From: Parvularcula sp.
GTDB taxonomy: Bacteria > Pseudomonadota > Alphaproteobacteria > Caulobacterales > Parvularculaceae
Direction: 5' to 3'
DNA length: 13,504 bases
Assembly: GCA_003506635.1 (NCBI GenBank)
Contig: DNZB01000156.1
Location: 1 to 13,504, forward strand
Shown: piece after piece, positions 1 through 6,617 of the stretch
How positions within the stretch are numbered: the stretch's first letter is position 1
Layout: each line of letters starts with the position of its first letter
Program-made: the position numbers and the translations under genes
Notes under the pieces: generated by a model
What the model saw: only the letters and a program-made list of their open reading frames with translations
What the model was told of the DNA's origin: nothing
The model's database searches: none

Positions 1-448
1 GCGGCGCTAGGGCGGCGACCGATTCCTCGTCGAGGGGAAGGATCGCTTCGCCCTTGGCGTTCATCCGCTCACGGACGGGCAACCGCAGCCAGCGCGGAAC
101 GAGCGGCGGCGGCCGGTCGATCATCACGTCATATTGTTCGAAGCGGTGCTCATAGGCCATTTCGAGGGCGTCGCGATGGCCCTCTGTCGTGAGGAGCGCG
201 GTTAGGGCGCCGCGCTTTTCAATGAGCGCATTCGTCGCAAGCGTCGTGCCGTGGACGATGAGCCCGATGTCGGCGGGCGAAAGCGCGGCTTTCAAAAGCG
301 CCGCCGCGACGCCTTCGATCACCGCGCGTTCGGGCGCAGCGCCGGTCGTCAGCACTTTCGCGGTGACGCGCGCGCCGTCCGGCCTTTCAAGGGCGATGTC
401 GGTGAAGGTGCCGCCGATATCGACCGCGAGGCGCGCTTTAGTCGCCAT
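1..448 (-). CDS. Hydantoinase/oxoprolinase A-type subunit, N-terminal part (runs off left edge)
   Basis: This is the first 149 codons of a HyuA/oxoprolinase-type protein. The family uses ATP to open or carboxylate cyclic amides and ketones (N-methylhydantoinase, 5-oxoprolinase, acetone/acetophenone carboxylase subunits). Residues 10-17 read DIGGTFTD, the ASKHA-fold phosphate-binding loop that opens almost every member. HGTTLATNALIEKRGA (66-81) is the second family signature. The later HRFEQYDVMIDRPPPLVPR stretch is also typical. The ATG overlaps the last 11 bases of the upstream dehydrogenase gene, so the two are probably translationally coupled. Full-length members have roughly 650-700 residues, and a HyuB-type partner often follows. 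The substrate cannot be told from this end alone. The family call is firm; the specific reaction is unknown. Confidence 0.9.
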   Translation of the reverse strand, partial: MATKARLAVDIGGTFTDIALERPDGARVTAKVLTTGAAPERAVIEGVAAALLKAALSPADIGLIVHGTTLATNALIEKRGALTALLTTEGHRDALEMAYEHRFEQYDVMIDRPPPLVPRWLRLPVRERMNAKGEAILPLDEESVAALAP

Positions 449-1244
449 CAACAGGAACGGTGTAGTTAAGCGCCGAGCGCCCGCCATCGGCGAAAATGGT
501 CTGCCCGGTGATGTAGCTCGCCATCTCGCTGGCGAGGAAGAGCGCGACCGCTGCTATTTCCGCCGGGTCGCCGACGCGGCCGGCGGGCGTGCGGGCGAGA
601 ATTTTGCGTCGCCCCGTTTCGTCCGCCATCACGGATTTCAGAAGGTCGGTCATGATCGACCCCGGGCCGATCGCGTTGACGCGAATGCCGTGCGGGGCAA
701 GGCCGAGCGCGGCGGCGCGCGTCAGCTGGCGCACCCCGCCCTTCGACGCGGTATAGGCGACCTGGTTGGCGATCGCGAGGTCCGAATTGATTGAAGACAT
801 GTTGACGATCGCGCCCTTGATCCCGCGCTCGATCATCGCCTTCGCGGCGATTTGCGTCAGCACGAAATAAGACCGAAGGTTGACGTCCATCACCCGGTCC
901 CACTCGGCGGGATCGAGATCGAGAATGGTGCCCGGCGCCGTCACGCCGGCGTTATTGACCATGACGTCGATGCGCCCGAATTCGTCGAGCGCGCGGAGGA
1001 CGATCGCCCCGCAGTCGGCGTCGCTCGCAACATTCGCCGCCACCGGCACGGCGCGAACGCCGTAATCGATGGCGATCAGGTCCGCCGCGCCGCGATTTCG
1101 CTCTTCATTGACATCGGCGAGAATGACCCCCGCCCCTGCGGCCGCAAAGGCGCGCGCGCAAGCCTCGCCAATACCGGCGGCGGCGCCGGTGACGATGACG
1201 GCCTTTCCAGAAAAGTCGAGGAAGTCAGCGGGTGCGACAGACAT
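438..1244 (-). CDS. Classical short-chain dehydrogenase/reductase (SDR)
   Basis: This is a complete 268-residue classical SDR, the usual length for a cytosolic NAD(P)-dependent oxidoreductase. Visible motifs are the Rossmann glycine motif TGAAAGIG (19-26), Asp44 at the end of beta-2 (which favours NAD over NADP), NNAG (97-100), Asn122, the Ser pair at 150-151, the catalytic YTASK (Tyr164, Lys168), and PG at 194-195. The C-terminal end ITGQTIFADGG is also typical. The ATG lies 7 bases after AGGA, although those bases may instead be part of a -10 element. The stop codon sits inside the start of the hydantoinase-like gene (11-bp overlap), so the two probably act in one catabolic route, for example oxidising an alcohol or hydroxy acid linked to the cyclic amide pathway. 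That link is inference; family membership is clear. Confidence 0.93.
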   Translation of the reverse strand: MSVAPADFLDFSGKAVIVTGAAAGIGEACARAFAAAGAGVILADVNEERNRGAADLIAIDYGVRAVPVAANVASDADCGAIVLRALDEFGRIDVMVNNAGVTAPGTILDLDPAEWDRVMDVNLRSYFVLTQIAAKAMIERGIKGAIVNMSSINSDLAIANQVAYTASKGGVRQLTRAAALGLAPHGIRVNAIGPGSIMTDLLKSVMADETGRRKILARTPAGRVGDPAEIAAVALFLASEMASYITGQTIFADGGRSALNYTVPVDGD

Positions 1245-1513
1245 AGGCGTGTCCTAGCACCGTTCGCCGAAGCGAAAAACCGAGGGGGACTGGAGAACCG
1301 AAAAGGCGCGGGTCTGCACTCTCGTTCCGCCCGGCCAACCGGCTATGCCGGTCCGCAGCGCCATGGCGGCGCGGGCTTCGACCCGGATCGTCGCCAGGTG
1401 TTCGCCCCGCGGACCTTGGTAGCGCGGACCGGCGATCATTCCAGGCGCCTGGTGATTTCGACCCCGTCGCGCGGCGGGCCGGCGATCCCGGCCGGAATTT
1501 TGATCGCAAGGCT
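1245..1513. other. Intergenic gap between copD and the SDR gene
   Basis: I see no credible gene in these 269 bases; open frames here have no family resemblance and arise from high GC. It holds the SDR promoter candidate, a perfect 12-bp palindrome CCAGGCGCCTGG (1441-1452), and a GC hairpin with 6-bp arms GGCCGG/CCGGCC and a 5-base loop (1477-1493) that begins about 20 bases past the copD stop. The hairpin lacks a following T run on the minus strand, so it is at best a 3'-end stabiliser. Confidence 0.5.
1251..1278 (-). promoter_or_regulatory. Putative housekeeping promoter of the SDR-hydantoinase operon
   Basis: On the minus strand TTTTCGC (1278-1272) is followed by a 13-base spacer and GCTAGGAC (1258-1251). 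This resembles the Caulobacter housekeeping consensus TTGACGS-N10-14-GCTANAWC at 5 of 7 and 7 of 8 positions. The -10 ends only 6 bases before the ATG, so transcription would start at or next to the start codon. The AGGA inside the -10 could instead serve as a ribosome binding site for a longer transcript. Confidence 0.4.
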
Positions 1514-2326
1514 CTATCGCCAGGGCGCGCTCATCGCCAGCTTCACGCCCAACATGGCGGCGAGCAGCAGAAGAAGGATTTCGACGCAAGCCAAAGCGCC
1601 AACGCGGCGATGCATTCCTTGCGGTGAGAACCAGAACCGGTTGAGCCCCGCCAGGGTTATCGCCCCGATGACGACCGCGAGCTTGACGAAAAGCGTTCGT
1701 GCATATTCGGACCCCGGCGCAAGCGGCCGGCCGCCGGTCAGAAAGAAGAGATTGGCGAGTCCAGCGGCGACGAGCGCAAAAACAGCAACGGTCGCATATC
1801 GCGAAAATACGCTTGCAGCGTGCTCGGCGGCCGGCGCGCCGGCCGCGAGTCGCCGAACGAGCAGCGGCAAGGCGCCAAGCCAGAACCCGGCGCCGAGCAG
1901 GTGAATCGCCTGAATCAGAATTCTGATGACCTGTGCGGCGCCGTCAGAAGCTGCGGCGTGCCCGATCGGCGCAAACGACGATAGGCTTAAAGCCGCCAGC
2001 GCCGACAGCAATCGTCGCCGGCGCGGCCATCTCAAGGCGCAAGCTGCGAGCGCCGCCGCGGCGCCGACGTGAAAGAGCCAGGCCTTTCCGATTAGCGTGA
2101 CGCTCAAGACGTGCGCGACTCGTTGCAAGGACATCAACGGGCCTGCGACCTCGGCCGCCCATATCAAGGCGGCGAGAATGCTCGCCGCCAGACTGATTGC
2201 GATGGCGGCCCTGGGCGGCGGCGCGTCGGTCTTGGTGAGTTCGGCGAACAAGAGGCTGCCGAAGGCGAACATCGCAGCGCCGATCGCAATCAGTCTGATC
2301 GCCGGCGCTGCGAGGTCGGGCTCCAT
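1514..2326 (-). CDS. copD: CopD family copper transport/resistance inner-membrane protein
   Basis: This is a 270-residue polytopic membrane protein. Hydrophobic segments cover most of the length: about 8-28, 40-62, 82-98, 104-122, 133-155, 170-192, 208-226 and 243-265. CopD-domain hallmarks are visible: the helix around HLLGAGFWLGALPLL (142-156) with its conserved His, then FSRYATVAVFALVAAGL, then YARTLFVKLAVVIGAITLAGLNRF near the C terminus. CopD/PcoD proteins are thought to move copper across the inner membrane together with periplasmic CopC. The gene starts 6 bases after the copC stop, so the two are co-transcribed. The mapping to copper rests on the family and on the copC neighbour. Segment boundaries are estimates by eye. 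Confidence 0.88.
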   Translation of the reverse strand: MEPDLAAPAIRLIAIGAAMFAFGSLLFAELTKTDAPPPRAAIAISLAASILAALIWAAEVAGPLMSLQRVAHVLSVTLIGKAWLFHVGAAAALAACALRWPRRRRLLSALAALSLSSFAPIGHAAASDGAAQVIRILIQAIHLLGAGFWLGALPLLVRRLAAGAPAAEHAASVFSRYATVAVFALVAAGLANLFFLTGGRPLAPGSEYARTLFVKLAVVIGAITLAGLNRFWFSPQGMHRRVGALACVEILLLLLAAMLGVKLAMSAPWR

Positions 2327-2332
2327 TCGCGC

Positions 2333-2710
2333 TTACGGTTTTCCAACGGCGAAAGAGAAGTCGCCCTTCGTCGAATGGCCGTCCACGGAAACAACCGACC
2401 ATTCGACCCGGTAGCGTCCGGGAGCAAGCGGGCGGCGGATCTCGGCGACAAGCCCGCGCGGAGTCGCGCCAGACCTCGCCGCTGACATTTCCACCGCCTG
2501 GCCGTTCGCCCCCGTCAGCGAAATTTCCGAGAGGCTCGGCTCCACCCGCTCGGTGAATGTGAGCGAGATTTCGCCTGGCGCCTCGGCGACGCTTCCTCCA
2601 ACGCGCGGCGAAGCCTCCACTAGCATGGCGTGCGCAAGCGCCGCCTCAATCAGCGACATCGCCGCCGCCGCCGAAAACGCCAAAATGCGTACTAACGTCT
2701 TGAGCCCCAT
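2333..2710 (-). CDS. copC: CopC family periplasmic copper-binding protein
   Basis: This 125-residue protein has a signal peptide (1-26) ending ALA. Cleavage before His27 gives a mature protein starting HAML, the arrangement needed for the Cu(II) site of CopC, where the N-terminal His joins an Asp and another His. Those partners are visible in SVDGHSTKGDFSF as Asp110 and His112. The beta-sandwich signatures SPRVGGSV, ISLTFTERVEPSL and YRVEWSVVSVDGHSTKG are all present, and the length fits a single CopC domain. I see no Met-rich Cu(I) segment, so it is probably the Cu(II)-only type. The start is supported by GGGGAGG five bases upstream of the ATG. It overlaps the end of the upstream exported-protein gene by 19 bases and is followed directly by copD. 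Confidence 0.92.
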   Translation of the reverse strand: MGLKTLVRILAFSAAAAMSLIEAALAHAMLVEASPRVGGSVAEAPGEISLTFTERVEPSLSEISLTGANGQAVEMSAARSGATPRGLVAEIRRPLAPGRYRVEWSVVSVDGHSTKGDFSFAVGKP

Positions 2711-3660
2711 AACGGCCTCCCCAGCGAGCGCGGAAACATGTCGTCAATAAAGAAATGCAATTGGACGATGAAGCCGACCCTGTCCCCTGCCTCGTCATTT
2801 GCAGGAATGATCGCTTCAGCGCCAAGCTGGACCCGGCGCCCGACGTAAAGCAATCCTGGACGAACGGTCGCCGAAAAGCGCTCGTCGCCGGCATCCCGGA
2901 CGGGATCGTCGAATGTGAACTCAACGATCGGAATAAGCCGCTTCGCCCAGGCCGGCAGGTCGGGATCGCCTACCGCCGACGCTAGATATGGCAAGCTATA
3001 TTGCACCGATAGTCCGCCTTCGAGCGCCGTTGGAATCGGCTCGCCGAGATCATCGGCGCTATCAACGGGGCGGGCGTATTCAACGATCCCGGTCACCGCC
3101 AGCGGCCGCGCCCAATTCATCGACTCCGGCAAATCGCCGAAGCCCTTTCCAAAGGCGAGGTTCGGCGCAATGACCGTAGTTTCCTCTCCGAACTCGTCCG
3201 ATCCGCTGCCGCCCCATTCAACCGCAAGGCCGAGCGTCGCCAACGCTTCATGCTTTTCGCTGGTCAGAAACTGCCAGCGCGCGGCGGTTTCGATATTGGC
3301 GAACCCCTCCTCCTCGACACCGTCTTCGTCGGCATGAATCCATTCCCCGCCCACGGAAACGCCGAAATTCCTGAAGATGCGTTTGGCGTATTCGGCGGAA
3401 ACCGCCGTTTCACCGCCAAAACGCGTTACGGTTGGGAAAGCGAGTTCGTCGGCGACGGCCGGGTCCTCCGTCGAGGGGGTCGCCGGGAAAAACCGCTTGC
3501 CCGCGAAGCCGTGCGCCGCGGCAGGCGAAGCCAGAAAACACGCTGCCGCCGCCGACATTCCCAGCATCGCAAGCGAGCGCGCCCGCCGCAATCCAATTCC
3601 GCCGTTCGAAATCACGGCGCTGCTCACCGAAAGGCGAGCCTCTGCAATCATGAGGTTCAC
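2692..3660 (-). CDS. Exported, probably outer-membrane beta-barrel-like protein of the copper operon
   Basis: This 322-residue protein starts at GTG, chosen because AGGAG lies 7 bases upstream; the in-frame ATG at 3651 would be 16 bases away. After an unusually long N-region it has an RRARSLAMLGMSAAAACFLASPAAA segment (roughly 25-49), a signal peptide ending before HGFAGKRFFP. The mature part has alternating polar/apolar strands with many Gly and aromatic residues (for example FGVSVGGEWIHAD, RFSATVRPGLLYVGRRVQLGAEAIIP) and ends with a strand-like VGFIVQLHFFIDDMF. This is what an outer-membrane barrel looks like, but I see no named family motif. I recall similar proteins beside copC/copD and DUF2946 genes, so a copper-linked envelope role is inferred. 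Its 3' end overlaps copC by 19 bases. Confidence 0.75.
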   Translation of the reverse strand: MNLMIAEARLSVSSAVISNGGIGLRRARSLAMLGMSAAAACFLASPAAAHGFAGKRFFPATPSTEDPAVADELAFPTVTRFGGETAVSAEYAKRIFRNFGVSVGGEWIHADEDGVEEEGFANIETAARWQFLTSEKHEALATLGLAVEWGGSGSDEFGEETTVIAPNLAFGKGFGDLPESMNWARPLAVTGIVEYARPVDSADDLGEPIPTALEGGLSVQYSLPYLASAVGDPDLPAWAKRLIPIVEFTFDDPVRDAGDERFSATVRPGLLYVGRRVQLGAEAIIPANDEAGDRVGFIVQLHFFIDDMFPRSLGRPLWGSRR

Positions 3661-3683
3661 TTCTTTTCTCCTGAACGTAGCTC

Positions 3684-3702
3684 GGCGCGCGCTTCACGCG
3701 CC
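3684..3702 (-). repeat. Strong GC hairpin between the DUF2946 gene and the barrel-like gene
   Basis: On the minus strand an 8-bp stem (GGCGCGTG pairing with CGCGCGCC, one G-T pair) closes a 3-base loop. It lies in the 70-base gap about 24-42 bases before the GTG start and is not followed by a T run. It could stabilise or process the operon mRNA rather than end it. Visible in sequence; the role is inference. Confidence 0.4.
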
Positions 3703-3730
3703 CGGCTTCCAAAGCTTCAATTCTTCGCGT

Positions 3731-4162
3731 TCAGAAGATTGCGGGCGGACCGCGGGCGAAAAACGGCTTGCTGCCGGTTTCAGAAGGCGTCGACTTCGAC
3801 TCGGCGATCAGAATCGCCGATCCGGAAAAAATCTTCGCGAAATCTACATCAACATGAACAAGGTCGCCACAGCAGCTGGCGGCGAAGGGACAATTCGCAG
3901 CGTCGCGGTGCGCAGTGCGCGGCGACCCCTTTTCCACGTCCTCCGGCACGGCCCCGACGTGATGGGAATGACCCTCTGACCCAGCGGTTTCATCTCCATG
4001 CCGGGTGAGTTCAATCGAGCCGGAACAGGGGACGACCACAAGACGCCCGCCGTCGAGGGACGCCATGTATCCGATCGGAATCAGCGCGCGCAGCGCGAAA
4101 GCGACAAACGCAATCGCCGCAATCAGGCGCAATGCCCCCGGATGCGCTCTTCCACTGCTCAT
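3731..4162 (-). CDS. DUF2946 family small exported/membrane protein of the copper operon
   Basis: This 143-residue protein has one N-terminal hydrophobic helix (about 10-29) followed by ALRALIPIGYM, the most recognisable DUF2946 element. After it come VVVPCSGS, a His-containing acidic stretch (GSEGHSHHVG, about 62-71) and a CPFAASCC motif, and the protein ends in ARGPP-type residues as family members often do. Several Cys and His residues make metal binding plausible. DUF2946 genes are commonly found next to copper genes in Proteobacteria; here it is the first gene of a minus-strand set ending in copC-copD, which supports a copper role. The exact biochemical role is not known. The ATG sits 9 bases after a promoter-like -10, so the message may be almost leaderless; I see no Shine-Dalgarno sequence. 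Confidence 0.83.
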   Translation of the reverse strand: MSSGRAHPGALRLIAAIAFVAFALRALIPIGYMASLDGGRLVVVPCSGSIELTRHGDETAGSEGHSHHVGAVPEDVEKGSPRTAHRDAANCPFAASCCGDLVHVDVDFAKIFSGSAILIAESKSTPSETGSKPFFARGPPAIF

Positions 4163-4171
4163 TGGGATGAC

Positions 4172-4200
4172 AGCCTAGGCGGCGGGCGAAACCGCTGCAA
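4172..4200 (-). promoter_or_regulatory. Putative promoter of the copper operon
   Basis: On the minus strand TTGCAG (4200-4195), a 17-base spacer and TAGGCT (4177-4172) form a sigma70-like promoter. The first gene's ATG is at 4162, so the 5' leader would be only about 0-3 bases. No CueR- or CopY-like dyad is evident over the spacer, so copper control from this site cannot be shown. Confidence 0.4.
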
Positions 4201-4211
4201 TGGCGGCGCCT

Positions 4212-4234
4212 AAAAAAAGCAGAACGACGGTTCT
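4212..4234 (-). terminator. Weak intrinsic terminator after the sulfotransferase genes
   Basis: On the minus strand AGAAC-CGTC-GTTCT (4234-4221) forms a 5-bp stem with a 4-base loop, followed after GC by seven T residues (4218-4212). It begins about 40 bases past the stop of the distal sulfotransferase and ahead of the copper-operon promoter, as expected for a terminator separating the two units. The stem is short and not GC-rich, so termination may be partial. Confidence 0.4.
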
Positions 4235-4273
4235 CAAAAATCCTGTTGTGCTTAATGGAGTCGCCAGAAGGCG

Positions 4274-5068
4274 CTAAATCGCCCGGTAACCAAGCGCCTC
4301 GAACAGCGGCCGGTGCGCCGCGTAGAGCGCGGCGGCGTCTTCCTGCCGAAGGTCCCGGCGCCAGCGGCCGATCGCGTCCGCGTTGACCGGCCGGCGAAGC
4401 CGGTCAGCGGATTCAAGCTCAAGCCCGGCGAGCGGCGCCTGCCGCCTCTCGATCGCCAGCATTCCCGGATCGAACGCCGCGCCGATGAAGGAGCACACCT
4501 GTCGCAGGGTCTCACCAGGTTGCGCCGCCAGGTCCTCATAGCGAAGGCGCAAGATCCGCCCCGCCAATGACGGATCGGCTTCCGCCCGCAGGCCCCGCGT
4601 GACGATGGACGCCCAGTACCGCGCCGCGCCCGAAAGGCTCGCGCATTGATCGAACAGCCGTCCCGATGGGTCGCGCCACTGGCGCTCCATGAGCGATGCG
4701 GCAAGGTCGCGTCCGTCGCGCACGAGGTGGAGAAAGCGCGCCTCGGGAAACAGCTGCGCCAGGCGCTCGAATACAAGGATGTTGAACGCGGTCTTATCGG
4801 CCCATCGCGCCTTGCCGAGCGCCGCGGCGCGCTTTTCCATCGGCGCGGCGATCGCCCGCGCAAAAATTCGGCGCACCTTCTCCGCATCGAGGAAAAAGTG
4901 CTCCCGATGGAGGTCGCCAAGCGTCGATTCGAAATCGGATGATGTCATCGTCAGCGCGACGTGGCCGACGTCCGGCCCGCAGGAGATCGCCGGGTGGCCG
5001 TCGAGCATGAGGCGCAACAGCGCAAGCCCGGAGCGCGGCGCGCCGCCGATGAAAATGGGTCCGTTCAT
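4274..5068 (-). CDS. Sulfotransferase-family protein, distal copy with altered phosphate loop
   Basis: This 264-residue protein resembles protein-tyrosine-sulfotransferase-type PAPS sulfotransferases. It opens with FIGGAPRSGLALLRLMLDGHP (6-26). The 3'-phosphate motif is FLHLVRDGRDLAASLMERQW (112-131, Arg117 and Ser125). It also has RYEDLAAQPGETLRQVCSFIG (176-196) and a C-terminal NADAIGRWRRDL. The 5'-phosphosulfate loop is odd: the expected PRSGTT or PRSGTS is PRSGLA (11-16), which removes the Thr/Ser side chains that normally hold the 5' phosphate. The GPE seen in the neighbour is GPD (31-33) here. It may therefore be inactive, use another donor, or partner the other copy. The ATG overlaps the upstream sulfotransferase stop (ATGA), so expression is coupled. 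Cytosolic; I see no signal peptide. Substrate unknown. Confidence 0.85.
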   Translation of the reverse strand: MNGPIFIGGAPRSGLALLRLMLDGHPAISCGPDVGHVALTMTSSDFESTLGDLHREHFFLDAEKVRRIFARAIAAPMEKRAAALGKARWADKTAFNILVFERLAQLFPEARFLHLVRDGRDLAASLMERQWRDPSGRLFDQCASLSGAARYWASIVTRGLRAEADPSLAGRILRLRYEDLAAQPGETLRQVCSFIGAAFDPGMLAIERRQAPLAGLELESADRLRRPVNADAIGRWRRDLRQEDAAALYAAHRPLFEALGYRAI

Positions 5069-5868
5069 TCGTGAGCCGCGCGACGATACCCATAAAGGTC
5101 AAGGAGCGGCCCGGCGATCGCCTCGACTTCAGCGACCATCGCCGGCGCAAGGTCACGCCGCCAGCGCTCAACGGCGTCAGCGTTGAGCGGCCTTGCAACC
5201 GCTGCGGCGCTTGTCTCGTTTTCGCCGGCGCGGGCATTGAAATTCCGGTGATGCGCAAGCGGCGCCGATGCCGGCGCGACCCCCAGAAACGCAAACAGCC
5301 GCGCGAGCGCAGCGCCGGGGTCCGCGACCAGCTCTTCATAGACAAGATCATGCACCGGCGCGCCGCGATCACGTGCGGCGCGAGCGGCCGCCACATGATC
5401 GCGCCATCCTTGCGCCGCACCCGCAACGCTCGCCGTGATCGGCAGGCGTGCGCCGGTCTTCGCGTCGCGCCAGTCCATTTTGAGAAGCGAGGAAACGACA
5501 TCGCGCGGGTCGCGCACGACATGCACAAACCGGCTTTCCGGAAACAGCGCAAAGAGGTCCGAAAAATATAGCGCATTGGCGGGCGTCTTTTCCGCGATGA
5601 AGCGCTTACCGCTTTTTTCGTGCAGCGGCGCGAGGAACGATGCGATCAATGCGTGAAAGGTATCTTTGAGATCGTCAGAGTCGAAGAAATAATGCGCCGC
5701 AAGCGCGGCCCCCATCGCAGAAGCGGTCTCGCGATAAAGCCGCGCCAGCGCCGGAAACGCCCGAAGCTCCGGACCGCAGGCGATGTCAGGATGCGCATCG
5801 AGAACCGCGCGCGCCAGCGTCGTGCCCGACCGCGGCGCGCCGCCGACGAAAATCGGAGAAAATCTCAT
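5065..5868 (-). CDS. Protein-tyrosine-sulfotransferase-like sulfotransferase, proximal copy
   Basis: This 267-residue protein carries an intact PAPS-binding set: FVGGAPRSGTTLARAVLDAHP (7-27) is the 5'-phosphosulfate loop, and FVHVVRDPRDVVSSLLK (114-130) is the 3'-phosphate site with Arg119 and a Ser at 126/127. CGPELRAFP (31-39) matches the position of the catalytic Glu in tyrosylprotein sulfotransferases (CGEETRVIP in the animal enzymes), so Glu34 is a candidate base. EKTPANALYFSDLFALFP, VYEELVADPGAALARLFAFLG and LNADAVERWRRDL are further family blocks. It would move sulfate from PAPS to a hydroxyl group, possibly a tyrosine, but the acceptor is unknown. It overlaps by 4 bp both the dioxygenase gene before it and the second sulfotransferase after it, making a three-gene coupled unit. 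No signal peptide or TPR region is present. Confidence 0.9.
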   Translation of the reverse strand: MRFSPIFVGGAPRSGTTLARAVLDAHPDIACGPELRAFPALARLYRETASAMGAALAAHYFFDSDDLKDTFHALIASFLAPLHEKSGKRFIAEKTPANALYFSDLFALFPESRFVHVVRDPRDVVSSLLKMDWRDAKTGARLPITASVAGAAQGWRDHVAAARAARDRGAPVHDLVYEELVADPGAALARLFAFLGVAPASAPLAHHRNFNARAGENETSAAAVARPLNADAVERWRRDLAPAMVAEVEAIAGPLLDLYGYRRAAHE

Positions 5869-6617
5869 CGCGGCGCACGCATGGGGTCGGTCCCTATGCG
5901 AAACCAGCCGGTGATCGAAAGGCGAGCCGCGCCAGCGTATGGCGCAACATAGCTGACATGGTGATCCTGCGGGACAGCGAACATGTTCAGCGCATTGAAG
6001 GAGGGCGTCAATCCTCGCTCGACATCGCCGCGCGCATTGGTGAAGTTGAGGATTCCACCCCAGTCCGCGCGCCAGTCCTCGGTCAGGTTGAGGACATAAG
6101 CCGCAACGCGCCCCTTCCCCTCGACGCCGTCGCTATGCGTCGTCAGGAAGTGGCCCGCACGAAATCGCGTCGCTTGCGCATCGGCAAAGCCGATCTCCGG
6201 TACGGCGGTCACCGTGCGCACGAAATTCAGCATCCGCTCGGAATTCAAGAATTCGAAGAATGCGGCGATCTCGGGGTCCGGTATCGTGCCTGCGTGATAG
6301 GCATCATAGATCGGATAATTCTCGAAGAGATATTGAAACCCCCGCGTCGCCGGCGCTTGAACCGCGACGTCAAACTTTCGGCGATCCGCCTCGGCAAAGG
6401 AGGCGACACCCTTCGCATCGAGGTCGAGATGGCGGCCCCGCGAAGTTGTGACGACGTTCCAGCGCGCCAGCCTGTTCAAGGCGGCGGTCAGCCGTCGCGC
6501 GTCGTCGATTTGAAGAAAATCCGGAATTTGGACGCGCTTCGCCCCACAGGCCTTGAAATCCACGGCGGCGGCTGACGCTGTGGCCGCAATTGCAAAAGTG
6601 GCGATCTGAGACGACAT
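5865..6617 (-). CDS. 2OG-Fe(II) dioxygenase, prolyl-4-hydroxylase-like
   Basis: This protein of about 250 residues belongs to the 2OG-Fe(II) oxygenase (prolyl-4-hydroxylase-like) superfamily, which couples decarboxylation of 2-oxoglutarate to hydroxylation. In numbering from an in-frame GTG at 6641, the iron ligands are His169 and Asp171 in TTHSDGVEGKGRVAAYVLNL and a distal His at 227/228 in PQDHHVSYV. Arg240 in GAARLSITGWFR is the expected 2OG-binding residue. The N-terminal KRVQIPDFLQIDDARRLTAALNRL block is typical of the family. I prefer the ATG at 6617 because AGG lies 4 bases upstream; GTG 6641 has no visible ribosome site. Its stop overlaps the sulfotransferase ATG by 4 bp, so it leads a coupled three-gene unit. 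Substrate unknown; a protein, peptide or small molecule are all possible. Confidence 0.88.
   Translation of the reverse strand: MSSQIATFAIAATASAAAVDFKACGAKRVQIPDFLQIDDARRLTAALNRLARWNVVTTSRGRHLDLDAKGVASFAEADRRKFDVAVQAPATRGFQYLFENYPIYDAYHAGTIPDPEIAAFFEFLNSERMLNFVRTVTAVPEIGFADAQATRFRAGHFLTTHSDGVEGKGRVAAYVLNLTEDWRADWGGILNFTNARGDVERGLTPSFNALNMFAVPQDHHVSYVAPYAGAARLSITGWFRIGTDPMRAPR

Noticed and set aside
1441..1452. Perfect 12-bp palindrome CCAGGCGCCTGG
   Set aside because: It is not placed over a promoter and a single GC palindrome of this length is easily met by chance; no second copy was noticed.
852..1904. Long plus-strand open frame opposite the SDR and copD genes
   Set aside because: It is antisense to two genes with clear motifs, its product is Arg/Ala/Pro-rich with no family features, and it spans an intergenic gap. 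Such frames are expected at this GC content.
4175..4237. TTG-start 20-residue hydrophobic frame (RTVVLLFLGAAIAAVSPAA) on the minus strand
   Set aside because: It looks like a signal peptide, but the TTG is only 3 bases after AGGA, the frame stops at once, and it overlaps the copper-operon promoter and terminator candidates. Probably chance.
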